A stretch of 64,000 bases of DNA from NCBI RefSeq assembly GCF_024585265.1, contig NZ_CP036533.1:5217001-5281000 (forward strand), in the 5' to 3' direction. How positions within the stretch are numbered: the stretch's first letter is position 1; the number at the start of each line of letters is the position of its first letter. Both the position numbers and the translations under genes were made by a program. Below are positions 8,931 to 18,708 of the stretch, piece after piece. The DNA is from Bradyrhizobium sp. WBAH42. Its GTDB lineage: Bacteria; Pseudomonadota; Alphaproteobacteria; Rhizobiales; Xanthobacteraceae. The notes beneath the pieces are model-generated. The model was not told where the DNA came from. It did not search any database and worked only from the letters and a program-made list of their open reading frames with translations.

Positions 8931-9856
8931 GCATGGGCTCCCTTGCTGCGCAGGCGCGGATCGAGGAAGCCGTAGAGGAAGTCGACGATCAGGTTGGACG
9001 TCACCATGGTCATCGCAACCAGCAGCAGGATGCATTGCACGACCGCGAGATCGCGGTTGGCGACGGCGACGACGAGCAGGCGCCCTACTCCCGGCCAGGC
9101 GAACACGCTCTCGACCACGACGGCACCGGCGATCAGCGTGCCCACCATGAAGCCGAGGATGGTCACGGTCGGGATCGCCGCGTTCGGCAGCGCATGCGAC
9201 GTCACCACCTTGCGCCAGGGCACGCCTTTTGCGGAGGCGGTGCGGATATAGGGCTGGCCCAGCACCTCCAGCATGGCGCTGCGGGTGAAGCGCGCCAGCA
9301 CCGCCGCGCCGCCGAGGCTGAGCGTTGCGATCGGCAGGATGGCGTGGCGCCAGCTGTCCTGTCCGCCCGAAGGCAGCCAGCCGAGCTGCACGGCGAAGAC
9401 GAGCACCAGCAGCAGCGCGAGCACGAAGCTTGGGACGGTGAAGCCGGCGACCGCCGTCATCATCACGGCGCGGTCGATCCCCGAGCCCCGATGCAGCGCC
9501 GCGTAGATCCCGGCGGGAATGCCGAGTGCGACCTTGAAAAAGAACGCCGGCAGCGTCAGCGCCAGCGTGGCCGGGATGCGTTCGAGCACCAGCTCGATCG
9601 CGGGCCGGCCATCGCGCATGGAGCGGCCGAGCTCACCTTTGGCGATGGCGCCGAAATAATCGAAATATTGGGCCCAGATCGGATCATCGAGGCCCCAGGC
9701 CTTGCGAAACGCCGCGAGCACCTCCGGCGGTGCTTCAGGCCCCAGGATCATCAGTGCGGGATCGCCCGACAGCCGCAATACGATGAAGGCGAAGGTGACG
9801 ACGAGCACGACCGTGAGCGCGGCGCGGCCAATGCGGATGGCGAAATAGCGTCCCAT
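8927..9856 (-). CDS. ABC transporter permease (DppB/OppB type)
   Basis: First permease of the peptide/nickel-type importer, 309 aa. It starts at ATG 9856 (MGRYFAIRIGRAALTVVLVV) and shows the DppB features: an N-terminal helix, a periplasmic domain with GPEAPPEVLAAFRKAWGLDD, helices 2-6, the EAA loop (YIRTASAKGVPWRKVVTSHA) and the C-terminal VDFLYGFLDPRLR. The ATG shares one base with the stop of the upstream ATPase (TGATG) and the 3' end overlaps the DppC-type gene by 4 nt. An open frame runs to 11053 but upstream of 9856 it is antisense-like shadow inside the ATPase genes. Confidence 0.93.
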   Translation of the reverse strand: MGRYFAIRIGRAALTVVLVVTFAFIVLRLSGDPALMILGPEAPPEVLAAFRKAWGLDDPIWAQYFDYFGAIAKGELGRSMRDGRPAIELVLERIPATLALTLPAFFFKVALGIPAGIYAALHRGSGIDRAVMMTAVAGFTVPSFVLALLLVLVFAVQLGWLPSGGQDSWRHAILPIATLSLGGAAVLARFTRSAMLEVLGQPYIRTASAKGVPWRKVVTSHALPNAAIPTVTILGFMVGTLIAGAVVVESVFAWPGVGRLLVVAVANRDLAVVQCILLLVAMTMVTSNLIVDFLYGFLDPRLRSKGAHA

Positions 9857-10842
9857 CACGCGGCGTCCCGTGTCGCAGCGCCGGTGACGAGATGGCAGGC
9901 GACCTGCCTGTCGCCGCCGACGGCGGACAGCGCCGGCACCTCGCTCGCACAGCGTGCGATCGCCCGCGGGCAGCGCGGATGGAAGGCGCAGCCTGTGGGG
10001 CGCGCGGCCGGGTTCGGCGGATCGCCTGCCAAAACGATGCGGCCCGCGCTGCGGCGGCCCGGCGCTGGCGAGGCCGAGACCAGCGCCTGGGTGTAGGGAT
10101 GCTCGGGCCGCGCGAACAGATCGTCGGCGCTGCCGATCTCGACGATGCGGCCGAGATACATCACGGCGACGACATTGCTGATCTGCCGGACGACGCGCAG
10201 ATCGTGGCTGATGAACAGCAGCGTCAGCGACAGCTGCGCCTGGAGATCGCAGAGCAGGTTCACCACCTGCGCCTGGATCGAGACGTCGAGCGCGCTGACC
10301 GGCTCGTCGCAAACCAGGAAATCCGGCTTCGTGGCGAGCGCCCGGGCCAGCACGATGCGCTGCCGCTGGCCGCCGGAGAGCGCGCCGGGATAACGCGCGC
10401 CATGCGCCGGCGTGAGCTCGACGGCGCGCAGCAGCTCGCGGACGCGCTCCTCGCGCATCGCGGGCGTGCCGAGGCCGTGAATGTCGAGCGGCTCGCGGAT
10501 CTGCGTTGCGACCGGCAGCCGCCGGTCGAGCGCGCCGAGCGGATCCTGGAAGATCATCTGCACCCGCGCGCGCTGCGCGCGCCACGCCGTCGTCCCAGGC
10601 GCGGCCATCGGCTTGCCGTCGAACCGCACCTCGCCGCTGTCGGGCGGCTCGAGGCCGAGCACGATGCGCCCCGTGGTGGATTTTCCTGAACCGGATTCGC
10701 CGACGAGACCCAGCGTCTGGCCTCTGGCAATCCTCAGCGACACGCCGTCGACGGCATGCACGGCCGCAGCTCGCCCGAACATTCCGGACCGCATCGCATA
10801 GGTGCGCGAGATCGCGGAGACCTCGACGAGCGGCGGGCTCAT
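9856..10842 (-). CDS. ABC transporter ATP-binding protein (DppF/OppF type)
   Basis: Second ATPase of the importer, 328 aa. Walker [10 protein letters not shown] (about 48-56), Q-loop MIFQDP, signature LSGGQRQR, Walker B FLVCDEP and switch His in LFISHDLRVV are all intact. The C-terminal oligopeptide-transporter extension carries the cysteine pattern CAFHPRCPRAIARC seen in OppF/DppF proteins, which often binds an Fe-S cluster or metal. The start ATG 10842 overlaps the stop of the partner ATPase by 4 nt. Confidence 0.94.
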   Translation of the reverse strand: MSPPLVEVSAISRTYAMRSGMFGRAAAVHAVDGVSLRIARGQTLGLVGESGSGKSTTGRIVLGLEPPDSGEVRFDGKPMAAPGTTAWRAQRARVQMIFQDPLGALDRRLPVATQIREPLDIHGLGTPAMREERVRELLRAVELTPAHGARYPGALSGGQRQRIVLARALATKPDFLVCDEPVSALDVSIQAQVVNLLCDLQAQLSLTLLFISHDLRVVRQISNVVAVMYLGRIVEIGSADDLFARPEHPYTQALVSASPAPGRRSAGRIVLAGDPPNPAARPTGCAFHPRCPRAIARCASEVPALSAVGGDRQVACHLVTGAATRDAA

Positions 10843-11822
10843 TCGGCGGCAATCCCGAGCAGCGCGCGGCGGGAGGCCTCGGCGCGGATGCAGGCGACGC
10901 TGCGATCATCGGCGATCGGCGCCAGGCTCGGCGCCGCAAGGCCGCATGATTCCGCGACCAGGGCGCAACGCGGCGCGAAGGCGCAACCGCCGGGCATGTG
11001 CGCGGGATCAGGCACGGTACCGGGGATGGCGGTGAGGCGCCGCCGCGGACCATCGAGCGGCGGCAGCGCGCCGATCAACCCTTGCGCATAGGGATGCAGG
11101 GGATCGGCGAACAGCTGGTTGCTCGGGGCCTGCTCGACGATGCGGCCGGCATACATCACCGCGACGCGGTCGCAATTCTCTGCGACGACGCCGAGGTCGT
11201 GACTGATCAGCACCATCGCCATGCCGAGCTCGCGGCGGACCGTGGAGAGCAGCTCCAGGATCTGGGCCTGAATGGTGGCATCGAGCGCGGTGGTCGGCTC
11301 GTCCGCGATCAGGAGATCGGGATTGCCGGCCAGCGCCATCGCAATCATGATGCGCTGGACCTGGCCGCCCGAGAATTCATGCGGATAGGCCTCCAGCCGG
11401 CGGCTCGCGTCGGGAATGCCGACGAGGTCGAGCAGCCGCCGCGCTTCCGCCTTCACGGCGTTGCCGGAGAGATTGCGATGAAGCGCCAGCGCTTCGCAGA
11501 GCTGCTTGCGGATGGTCAGCACCGGGTTGAGCGCGCTCGCCGGATCCTGGAAGATCATGGCGATGCGCCCGCCCCTGACCTGGTCGAGTTCGGTGGCCGG
11601 CGCGCCCAGCAGTTCGCCCCCGTCGAGCCGCACCGAGCCCGAGACTTGCGCATGCCTCGGCAACAGGCCGAGTGCGGCCAGCCACGTCACCGACTTGCCG
11701 GAGCCGGACTCGCCGACGAGGCCGATGGCCTCGCCCTCTTGCAAGGTAATATCGACGCCGCGCAGGACCGGCACGCCATTGAAGGCGACGCGCAAGTCCT
11801 CGATGCTGACCAGCGGGGGCAC
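10839..11822 (-). CDS. ABC transporter ATP-binding protein (DppD/OppD type)
   Basis: First ATPase of the importer, 327 aa. I place the start at GTG 11822 ([16 protein letters not shown]), two bases after the stop of the binding protein and 9 nt after GAGG; the longer frame to 12230 is shadow within the binding-protein gene. Walker [13 protein letters not shown]-loop [13 protein letters not shown], signature FSGGQVQR, Walker [13 protein letters not shown] and switch His [12 protein letters not shown] are intact. The C-terminal Cys motif [14 protein letters not shown] is present. It pairs with the following DppF-type ATPase to power the two permeases. Confidence 0.93.
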   Translation of the reverse strand: MPPLVSIEDLRVAFNGVPVLRGVDITLQEGEAIGLVGESGSGKSVTWLAALGLLPRHAQVSGSVRLDGGELLGAPATELDQVRGGRIAMIFQDPASALNPVLTIRKQLCEALALHRNLSGNAVKAEARRLLDLVGIPDASRRLEAYPHEFSGGQVQRIMIAMALAGNPDLLIADEPTTALDATIQAQILELLSTVRRELGMAMVLISHDLGVVAENCDRVAVMYAGRIVEQAPSNQLFADPLHPYAQGLIGALPPLDGPRRRLTAIPGTVPDPAHMPGGCAFAPRCALVAESCGLAAPSLAPIADDRSVACIRAEASRRALLGIAAE

Positions 11823-11824
11823 CT

Positions 11825-13462
11825 TCAGACCTCGAAATTGCCGGCGCGGAAATCCATCGCGAAGGCGGGCGCCGCCTTCCACTTGATCGATTTCGGCTTG
11901 GCCGTGAAGGTCGCGTTCTGATGCAGCACCGTGTAGGCGGGATCTTCGCGCTCGGCGATCTCCAGCATGCGGCGGAACGCCTTCTTGCGTGCCGCGCGGT
12001 CGGTCGACGTCTCCAGGAATTCGGAGAGCGTGTTCAGCTCGACATTGGTCCATTCGCCGATCTGCTGCTGCTGGCCGTTCGGCCCGTGCTGGGCGACCAG
12101 CGAGGACACCGGATCGTTGAACGCGGCCGAGTTCGACCAGTCGCGCACGGCGCGCGTCGGCGCCCGCTCCATGATCTGCGACCAGTTCTCCTTGGTCTCG
12201 ATCTGCACGTTGAGGCCGACCGACTTCCACATCTCGACCAGGATCTGCGCGGTCGCGACCTGGTTGGTGTAGTAATTGTTGAGCAGGCGGTACGGGATCG
12301 GGTCGCCCTTGTAATTGGCCTGCTTGAGCAGATCCTGCGCCAGCTTGGGATCATAGGCCGGCACGCTCCAGTCGGCGTTGAACATGTCGCCGTAGAATTC
12401 CCATTGCAGGCCCTTCGGCACGCGGGTGCGGCCGGCCCACAGGCTGTCGACAATCGCCTGGCGGTCGATCGCATGGGTGAAGGCGCGCCTGACAAGTGGA
12501 TTGGCGAGCACGGCATGGTTCTTGTCGAACACGGTGAGGCGGTGATTCTGAATCGTGCCGCCCTGCACTTCGAAGGAGGAATTCTTCTCGATGCCGGCGA
12601 TCTGGTCCGGCGGGATGTCGCAGGCGAACTGATATTCGCCCGACAAGAGGCCGTTGATGCGGCTGGCGACTTCGGGCACTTCGAGGAAGCGGATGCGCTT
12701 GAGCGGCGGACGGCCGCCCCAATACTCATCATGGGCTTCGAGCGTCAGCGAGACGTCGGGCTTGAGCTCCACGACCTTGTAGGGGCCGGTCGTCACCGGC
12801 TTGCGGGCCCAGTCGAGATAGCTCGCCGCCTCTTCCCAGGCGCGGCGGTTCATGATGTCGGAGCCGTAGCGCGACAGCCGGCCCTCGATGGTGACGTCGG
12901 GCGTCGCGTTGTAGAAGCGCACCGTGTACTTGTCGACGGCATCGACGCGCACCAGGTCCGGCCAGATGCGGCGGGCGACCGCGGGGACGTCCGGCGGCAA
13001 CTCCTTGCCCGGGCGTGGCGTCGGGATCTTCTCGAACGCCTTGATGGTGGAGCGGTTCTTGGCCTCGGTCTCGCCGAACATGCGCTCGCGGCTGAAGGTG
13101 AACACGACGTCTTCCGCCGTCAGCTCGTCGCCGTTGTGGAACTTGACACCCTGGCGCAGCTTCACCTCGACCGTTTGGTCGTCGATGCGGCGCCATTCGG
13201 TGGCAAGGCCCGGCACGGCTTCGAGATTGCCGCGCCAATTCTTCGAGATCAGGCCTTCCCAGATCGAGGAGAAGAACACCCGCTCGCCGACATTGGACTG
13301 CTCGCGCAGCACGTCGAGCACGTTCGCATTGGTGACCTTCTGCACCGCGATCGTCACTGATGGACGGTTGTCGGCTTGCGCGATGGCAAAGCGCGGCAGC
13401 AGCAACGTGCCTGCGGCGGCGCCGCCGGATTTCAGGATGGTGCGACGGGTGAGCTTGCTCAT
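11825..13462 (-). CDS. ABC transporter substrate-binding protein, Tat-exported (family 5)
   Basis: Periplasmic binding protein of the peptide/nickel-type importer, 545 aa. Start ATG 13462 has AGGGG 8 nt upstream; the longer frame to 13543 would run into the preceding gene. The N-terminus SKLTRRTILKSGG plus hydrophobic AAAGTLLLPRFAIAQA is a twin-arginine signal. The body has SBP_bac_5 features: VKLRQGVKFHNGDELTAEDV, TGPYKVVELKPD, YWGGRPPLKRI, VRRAFTHAIDRQAIV. The ligand is unknown: the family takes up peptides, opines, sugars and glycosides. The linked isomerase-like gene favours a carbohydrate-like ligand (inference). Confidence 0.93.
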   Translation of the reverse strand: MSKLTRRTILKSGGAAAGTLLLPRFAIAQADNRPSVTIAVQKVTNANVLDVLREQSNVGERVFFSSIWEGLISKNWRGNLEAVPGLATEWRRIDDQTVEVKLRQGVKFHNGDELTAEDVVFTFSRERMFGETEAKNRSTIKAFEKIPTPRPGKELPPDVPAVARRIWPDLVRVDAVDKYTVRFYNATPDVTIEGRLSRYGSDIMNRRAWEEAASYLDWARKPVTTGPYKVVELKPDVSLTLEAHDEYWGGRPPLKRIRFLEVPEVASRINGLLSGEYQFACDIPPDQIAGIEKNSSFEVQGGTIQNHRLTVFDKNHAVLANPLVRRAFTHAIDRQAIVDSLWAGRTRVPKGLQWEFYGDMFNADWSVPAYDPKLAQDLLKQANYKGDPIPYRLLNNYYTNQVATAQILVEMWKSVGLNVQIETKENWSQIMERAPTRAVRDWSNSAAFNDPVSSLVAQHGPNGQQQQIGEWTNVELNTLSEFLETSTDRAARKKAFRRMLEIAEREDPAYTVLHQNATFTAKPKSIKWKAAPAFAMDFRAGNFEV

Positions 13463-13493
13463 GAGGATGACCCCTGCCCTTTGGTGATTGCTG

Positions 13494-14309
13494 TTATTCG
13501 GCGAGACCGAGCGCGCCGAGATGCGCCGCGCCCTTGCGGACATCGTCGTGATTGCGGAGTTCGAGGATCAGCCGTGGATTTGAAGTCAGCCGGCCAAGTG
13601 CGCGGAACACGGCGACCCAGGGAATGTTGCCTTCGCCCGGCGCCCAGTGCCGGTCGGCAAAGCCGTCGGTGTCCTGCAGGTGCACATGCGTCAGCATGTC
13701 GCCGGCGGTCTCGACGTAATAATCGACTGGCGGCGCGCCGGTGGAGATGTGGGCATAGTTGGCGTGTCCGGTGTCGAGCGAGACCCGGACCTTGCTGCTT
13801 TCCAGAGCCTTGGCGAGCCGCACGCGGTCGCGCGGGTCCTTGTCCTCGATGTTCTCGATGACGATCTCGCAGCCGATCGTCTCGGCACGCGCGATCACCT
13901 CGGCCAGCGTCGCCTTGACGCGCTCGACGATATTGGCGCGGTTGTCCGGATAGAGATCGAGATTGTTGTGGTCCCAGGTCGTGAACGGCGAGTGGATCAC
14001 CATCTGCGTGGCGCCGAGGAACTCGGCGGCCTCCAGCCCCTGGAGCAGACGCTTGGTCACGGCCTGGCGGATCATCGGATCGTGGCTGTCGATCTTGAAG
14101 CCCCAGAACGGGCCGTGGATGCCGAGCCGGCCGGCGTGACCGGAAAGCATCTGCTTGATCTCGCCGGCGGTTGCGCGCCAGTCGCTATCGAGCAGATCGG
14201 CGCGGAAGAAGTCCTGGATTTCCAGATCGCGCTGCTTTTCGAGAAGCCAGTCGCGATGCGCAGGGATCGATTTGATGGACAATGCGGCGCCCAGCACCGG
14301 CTTCGACAT
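13494..14309 (-). CDS. Sugar phosphate isomerase/epimerase family protein (xylose-isomerase-like TIM barrel)
   Basis: A 271-aa TIM-barrel protein of the AP-endonuclease-2 superfamily. Metal and active-site type motifs are visible: HSPF (about 106), IENIED (about 151), SLDTGHANY (about 178), HVHLQDTDG (about 208) and a late LILELR. It heads the minus-strand ABC operon, with 31 nt between its stop and the binding protein ATG, so it probably isomerises or epimerises an imported sugar, sugar acid or cyclitol. The substrate cannot be read from the sequence. Confidence 0.85.
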   Translation of the reverse strand: MSKPVLGAALSIKSIPAHRDWLLEKQRDLEIQDFFRADLLDSDWRATAGEIKQMLSGHAGRLGIHGPFWGFKIDSHDPMIRQAVTKRLLQGLEAAEFLGATQMVIHSPFTTWDHNNLDLYPDNRANIVERVKATLAEVIARAETIGCEIVIENIEDKDPRDRVRLAKALESSKVRVSLDTGHANYAHISTGAPPVDYYVETAGDMLTHVHLQDTDGFADRHWAPGEGNIPWVAVFRALGRLTSNPRLILELRNHDDVRKGAAHLGALGLAE

Positions 14310-14769
14310 GGCATGCTCCTTCGTCGTCAGCGATGACGGAGAGCAGCGCTAGACCAGTTCAATGACAGGCCGGTGAAATCCGTCTTCCGCAGCGCGGACG
14401 AGATGTGGACATCTCCTGCCCGCGCGCGTTGGCGAGTGAGGCAGCGGCGATCGCTGCGAGAGATGCTGAACGGGCACATGGCAAGCGCTATCGTGTCCGT
14501 AGTGATCCGGAATGGAATCCTAGCCGACCTTCGCGTACATCGCGGGACATCGATCGGCGGCCACTTCCACGGGCATCACCCTCTGATCGCGCTACATGGG
14601 GTTGGGGGACCACATGGGGCGGGGGATTGAAGGCTGGGGCAAGGTGACGAGGTCCGGACTCCTAGGCACTCCGGACCTCGAAACTTTTGAGATTGAACGC
14701 AGCAACGCGCCGTCCGGTGGGGCATCCGGGCGGCGCGTTGTCGTTCCAGCGCCTCTTTTGTTTCGGCGC
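14310..14769. other. Intergenic region with two strong dyads
   Basis: No convincing gene in 460 nt. Two hairpins stand out: CGAGGTCCGGA (about 14649-14659) with TCCGGACCTCG (about 14672-14682), an 11-bp stem next to an AAACTTTT tract, and CAACGCGCCG with CGGCGCGTTG (about 14702-14743). The second lies 25-65 nt after the stop of the minus-strand DUF1236 gene and probably ends its transcript, although it lacks a clear U-tract. The upstream half should hold the promoter of the ABC operon; none is recognisable. Confidence 0.45.
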
Positions 14770-16032
14770 TTAGCGCGTCTGCGGCTCGATCGTCACCGTG
14801 CAGTCGCCCTGCCCTTGCGTCGCGACCACGATATTCCCCGCGGCAGTGCCGAGCGCAATCGGCGCGGACGAGCCGCCGCCGGGCATCTGAACCGTCACGC
14901 TCAGGGAATCCGTGCGCGCGGTCGAGCCAACGGTCGAAGGTTCCGCCTGGGCGACATTGCCCGAGGCATCACGCCGCATGATCTGGCAGTTCACATTGCT
15001 TCCGCCGGCTGCCGCCATGCTCGACGACGCGCTGCCGCCCATCTGCGCGCGGGCGCGCGACGGATCGCGCGGCACCTGGCTGACGATGCGATGCGTGCGC
15101 GGCTCCACGATGACGACGTCGTCCTCCGTGGCAAAGTACTCGTAGTCCCGATATTGCGGCTCGATCGAGACGATCTCGGGTGGAAGCCGATGGAGACGTA
15201 CGCGCGAGGGAATGGTCTCGCCGACCCGGATCGAGATGTTCAGATTGCGCTCCGGCTGCGCGAGGCGCGCGCGGCTCACGGTTTCGGAGATCCGCACCTG
15301 CCTCTCGGTCGTCATCTGGGCCTGCTGATTGACCTGCGTGTTGGTCTGCGTGGTCTGGTTGGCCTGATTGGTTTGCGTGCCCGTGGAGCCGGGCGCGGTC
15401 TGTGCATTGTTGGTCGGAGCCGTGCGGCTGGAATCCGTCGCGGTGGCCGGCCGGTTGTTCTGTTGTGCCGGCGGCTGTGGCTCGGCGGCATTGCGCGGCG
15501 GCTGGCTCTGGTTGCGCTCGTTCTGGTTGGCCGTTGCTCCCGCCCGCTCGTTCTGCTGGCCAGCCGCGCCCGCCGGCCCCGTCTTGGATTTCTCGGACTC
15601 TGCGGTTGATTTCTGCGGCGCAGACTTGTCCTGCCTGGTATCGGCGCTGCTCTTGCTGTCGCGTCCCGGCTTGGTGCTCTCCGCCTCCCGGTTGCGATCA
15701 CGCGAAGGTTCGCGAGATTCTTGTGCCTGATCCTTCCCCTTCGGCTGATTGCGCTCGGCAGAACTGGCCGGCTGGCGCTTGTCGTCGTTCGCCTCCTGCT
15801 TGGCAGCGCCGCCCTTCTCTTCGCGGCCCGCGCCCTGTAGTCGTTCTTGAGCGCCCTGCGCGCGCTCCTGAACACGTTCCTGGGCTCCGCCGCGCTGCGG
15901 ACCGGCGCCCTTCGCCGGTTCCTCGGTCCGTCTTGGTTCGTCCCTGCGCTCGCCGGGCGCCTGGGCGTAGGCAACTCCGGAAGCAAGCATCAGTCCGATA
16001 GCAGCAGTCGATAACATCAAGTGCCGGCGCAT
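14770..16032 (-). CDS. DUF1236 domain-containing secreted protein
   Basis: A 420-aa exported protein with signal peptide MRRHLMLSTAAIGLMLASGV..AYA. Residues about 25-230 are a low-complexity, strongly charged linker rich in Gln, Glu, Arg, Asn, Thr and Pro, probably disordered. A DUF1236-like unit spans about 240-330, with the hallmark hydrophobic pattern IVSIEPQYRDYEYFATEDDV followed by VIVEPRTHRIV. The tail has a two-Cys segment (NCQIMRR and GDCTVTIEPQTR). DUF1236 proteins are frequent and uncharacterised in Bradyrhizobium and Methylobacterium; envelope localisation is the only safe inference. Confidence 0.85.
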   Translation of the reverse strand: MRRHLMLSTAAIGLMLASGVAYAQAPGERRDEPRRTEEPAKGAGPQRGGAQERVQERAQGAQERLQGAGREEKGGAAKQEANDDKRQPASSAERNQPKGKDQAQESREPSRDRNREAESTKPGRDSKSSADTRQDKSAPQKSTAESEKSKTGPAGAAGQQNERAGATANQNERNQSQPPRNAAEPQPPAQQNNRPATATDSSRTAPTNNAQTAPGSTGTQTNQANQTTQTNTQVNQQAQMTTERQVRISETVSRARLAQPERNLNISIRVGETIPSRVRLHRLPPEIVSIEPQYRDYEYFATEDDVVIVEPRTHRIVSQVPRDPSRARAQMGGSASSSMAAAGGSNVNCQIMRRDASGNVAQAEPSTVGSTARTDSLSVTVQMPGGGSSAPIALGTAAGNIVVATQGQGDCTVTIEPQTR

Positions 16033-16118
16033 GATCCCTCTCCTCGAAAATCACAACAACAGACGCGAACGTTCTGTGGGTGCGAAGGTTCCTGAGCAGG
16101 AACGACGACGGATCAGGC

Positions 16119-16502
16119 CTACATCGCGTCCTTCAGTGTGAGGCGAGCCGTGAATGTCACCGTGGTCTTGCCGACCAGCGCCATGCCTTCGACTTCCGCA
16201 CCCCCGGGAAAATAGACGCCGGAAAAGCCGCAGGTGACCTCCCGGCCGCCGAATGCGAGCGTCCTGCCGACTGCCTCGGTGTGCTGGTTGACGATCATGT
16301 CGCCCCGCCACTTGCCGTTACGGAAGGTGTAGCTGCCGGTGTAGTAGAAGTAGCTGTCGCCGCCCATGATGCGGCCGTCGCAGAGCACGACCACGCCCCT
16401 GGCCTGCCCACGCTTGCCGTCCCGCATCTCGATGTCGAAGATGTAGAGGCCGTTGACGACCCGGGCCTCCTCACCCGCTTCCGCCTCATCGCCAGCCGTC
16501 AT
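16119..16502 (-). CDS. GrlR-like small protein
   Basis: A 127-aa protein whose core from about residue 16 (NGLYIFDIEMRDGKRGQARG) through VVLCDGRIMGGDSYFYYTGS and FGGREVTCGFSGVYF matches my memory of the GrlR fold, the beta-barrel family named after the enteropathogen GrlA repressor. Homologues in Bradyrhizobium are common and their role is unknown. The first 15 acidic residues (MTAGDEAEAGEEARV) may not be translated; an in-frame GTG at about residue 15 is an alternative start. It lies 30 nt downstream of nadE on the same strand, so the two may be co-transcribed. Confidence 0.7.
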   Translation of the reverse strand: MTAGDEAEAGEEARVVNGLYIFDIEMRDGKRGQARGVVVLCDGRIMGGDSYFYYTGSYTFRNGKWRGDMIVNQHTEAVGRTLAFGGREVTCGFSGVYFPGGAEVEGMALVGKTTVTFTARLTLKDAM

Positions 16503-16532
16503 CCGATCATCCCACCCGATCCGCTGCTCCGA

Positions 16533-18566
16533 TCAGTTCGGTACGTTCCGCTCGAGATCCTCGAGCCATGCCGCCGCGCTCGAATCCGAGGGCGCGCGCC
16601 AGTCGCCGCGTGGCGACAGCGAACCGCCGGCCGAGACCTTCGGCCCGTTCGGCATGGCCGAGCGCTTGAACTGGCTGAAGGCGAAGAAACGGCGCAGGAA
16701 CACGTCCAGCCAGCGGCGGATCTCCGGCAGATCATAGGCCTTGCGTCGGTCGCTGGGGAATGCCGGCGGCCATTCCCCCTTGGCAACGTCCTTCCACGCC
16801 TGGAGCGCCATGAAGGCGATCTTGGACGGCCGCATGCCGAAGCGCAGCGTATAGAACAGGTTGAAATCCTGCAGCTCGTAAGGTCCGACGGACGCTTCCG
16901 TGCTCTGCGGCTTCTGGCCGGCCTCGACCGGCACGAGCTCGGGCGAGATTTCGGCCGCCAGGATCGAGCCGAGCGTCCGGTTGACGTCGTCGCTGAATTG
17001 TTTCGAGGAGATCACCCAGCGGATCAGATGCTGGATCAGCGTCTTCGGCACGCCGGCGTTGACGTTGTAATGCGCCATCTGGTCGCCGACACCATAGGTG
17101 CACCAGCCGAGCGCAAGCTCGGAGAGATCGCCGGTCCCGATCACGATGCCGCCGTGATGGTTGGCGAGCCGGAACAGATAGTCCGTGCGCAGGCCCGCCT
17201 GCACGTTCTCGAAGGTGACGTCGTAGACCTTCTCGCCCTTGCCGAAGGGATGGCCGATATCCTTTAGCATCTGCGTCGCCGTGGTGCGGATGTCGAGCTC
17301 CTGCCAGCTCGTCTGCAGCGCCTTCATCAGGGCGAGCGCGTTGGTCTTGCTCTCGCTGCCGGTCGCAAAGCCCGGCATGGTGTAGGCCAGGATGTTGTCG
17401 CGCGGCAGGCCGAGCAGGTCGATCGCCTTAGCGGCAACGATCAGGGCATGGGTGGAATCGAGCCCGCCCGAGACGCCGATCACGACGCGCTTGGTGCCGG
17501 TGGCGCGCATGCGCTGCACCAGCCCGGCGACCTGGATGTTGTAGGCCTCGTAGCAGTCCTGCTCGAGCAGGGTCTCATCGCTCGGCACGAACGGAAAGCG
17601 CTCGACCTTGCGCAGGAAGCCGATATCGGCCGCCGGCGGCTTCAGGGCAAATGTCACCTTGCGGAAAAATGCCTCGCGCTGCCGCCTGTTGTCGTCGAAC
17701 GTTCCCATCAGCGCGCGTTCCTGCCTGAGCAGGTCGAGATCGACGTCGGCCAGCGTGATCTGGCCGCCCTGGCGGAACCGCTCGCCCTCAGCCAGCAGCA
17801 CGCCGTTCTCGTAGATCGAGGTCTGGCCGTCCCAGGCGAGATCGGTGGTGGATTCCCCGGCCCCGGCTGCGGAATAGACGTAAGCTGCGAGGCAGCGCGC
17901 CGAGGTCGATTGGCACAGCAGCGCGCGCGAGCGCGCCCGGCCGATCGTGATCGGACTGCCCGAGAGGTTGATCAGCACGCTCGCGCCCGCAAGCGCGAGC
18001 TCCGAGGCCGGCGTCACCGGGATCCACATGTCCTCGCAGATCTCGACGCCGATGGTGAGGCCTGGAACGTCCTCGGCCGCGAACAGGAGATCCACGCCGA
18101 ACGGCGCATGCATCCCGCCAAAGGCGATGGTCTCGCCGGCGATGCCGGCACCGGAGGCGAAATGCCGTCCCTCGTAGAACTCGCGATAGGTCGGCAAGTA
18201 AGATTTCGGCACGACGCCGAGGACGTTGCCGCGATGAATGACGACGGCGCAGTTGTAGATGCGATTGCCAAAGCGCAGCGGCGCCCCGACGATCAGGACC
18301 GTCATCAGCCCCGCGGAGGCCTCAACGATCCCTGCGAGCCCGCGCTCGACCGCATCGAGCAGCGGATCCTGCTTCACCAAGTCCTCGATGGCATAACCGC
18401 ACAGGCACAGCTCGGGAAACACGGCAACCGCGACCGACTGCTCATGGCAGGCATTGGCCGCCGCCAGGACGGCTTTCGCGTTGGCCGTGGGATCGGCGAC
18501 GTGGGAGGTGGTCACGCAGGCCGCCACGCGCGCAAATCCATGGGCGTAAATCGAGTGGAAAGTCAT
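16533..18566 (-). CDS. nadE: Glutamine-dependent NAD+ synthetase
   Basis: Final step of NAD synthesis: deamido-NAD + glutamine + ATP to NAD. The 677-aa two-domain architecture is that of the glutamine-hydrolysing type. The N-terminal nitrilase domain has the triad Glu52 (FPELCLCGY), Lys121 ([15 protein letters not shown]) and Cys177 (GVEICEDMW), matching the numbering known for the mycobacterial enzyme within one residue. The C-terminal synthetase domain carries the ATP pyrophosphatase loop SGGLDS (366-371) and the [16 protein letters not shown] motif. pncA, also a NAD-pathway gene, lies 1.3 kb upstream on the same strand. Confidence 0.97.
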   Translation of the reverse strand: MTFHSIYAHGFARVAACVTTSHVADPTANAKAVLAAANACHEQSVAVAVFPELCLCGYAIEDLVKQDPLLDAVERGLAGIVEASAGLMTVLIVGAPLRFGNRIYNCAVVIHRGNVLGVVPKSYLPTYREFYEGRHFASGAGIAGETIAFGGMHAPFGVDLLFAAEDVPGLTIGVEICEDMWIPVTPASELALAGASVLINLSGSPITIGRARSRALLCQSTSARCLAAYVYSAAGAGESTTDLAWDGQTSIYENGVLLAEGERFRQGGQITLADVDLDLLRQERALMGTFDDNRRQREAFFRKVTFALKPPAADIGFLRKVERFPFVPSDETLLEQDCYEAYNIQVAGLVQRMRATGTKRVVIGVSGGLDSTHALIVAAKAIDLLGLPRDNILAYTMPGFATGSESKTNALALMKALQTSWQELDIRTTATQMLKDIGHPFGKGEKVYDVTFENVQAGLRTDYLFRLANHHGGIVIGTGDLSELALGWCTYGVGDQMAHYNVNAGVPKTLIQHLIRWVISSKQFSDDVNRTLGSILAAEISPELVPVEAGQKPQSTEASVGPYELQDFNLFYTLRFGMRPSKIAFMALQAWKDVAKGEWPPAFPSDRRKAYDLPEIRRWLDVFLRRFFAFSQFKRSAMPNGPKVSAGGSLSPRGDWRAPSDSSAAAWLEDLERNVPN

Positions 18567-18708
18567 CGAGCGCAGTACCCTTAAGTCTCTTGCCGGCGGC
18601 CGCCGCCGTCAGCTCCGGTCATATGTAGCCCATCGATCTGGCCCCGTGCAGGCCATCCGGCATCATGCATAACGGATTTGCGCCTCGGCCGGTCCAATGC
18701 CGGCGAGC

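Noticed and set aside
9857..11053. N-terminal extension of the DppB-type permease frame
   Set aside because: Out of frame within the intact ATPase genes; the permease start at 9856 is coupled to the ATPase stop.
14310..14769. Possible gene between the ABC operon and the DUF1236 gene
   Set aside because: Frames of 80-85 codons have no ribosome-binding site, and the hairpins account for the visible structure.
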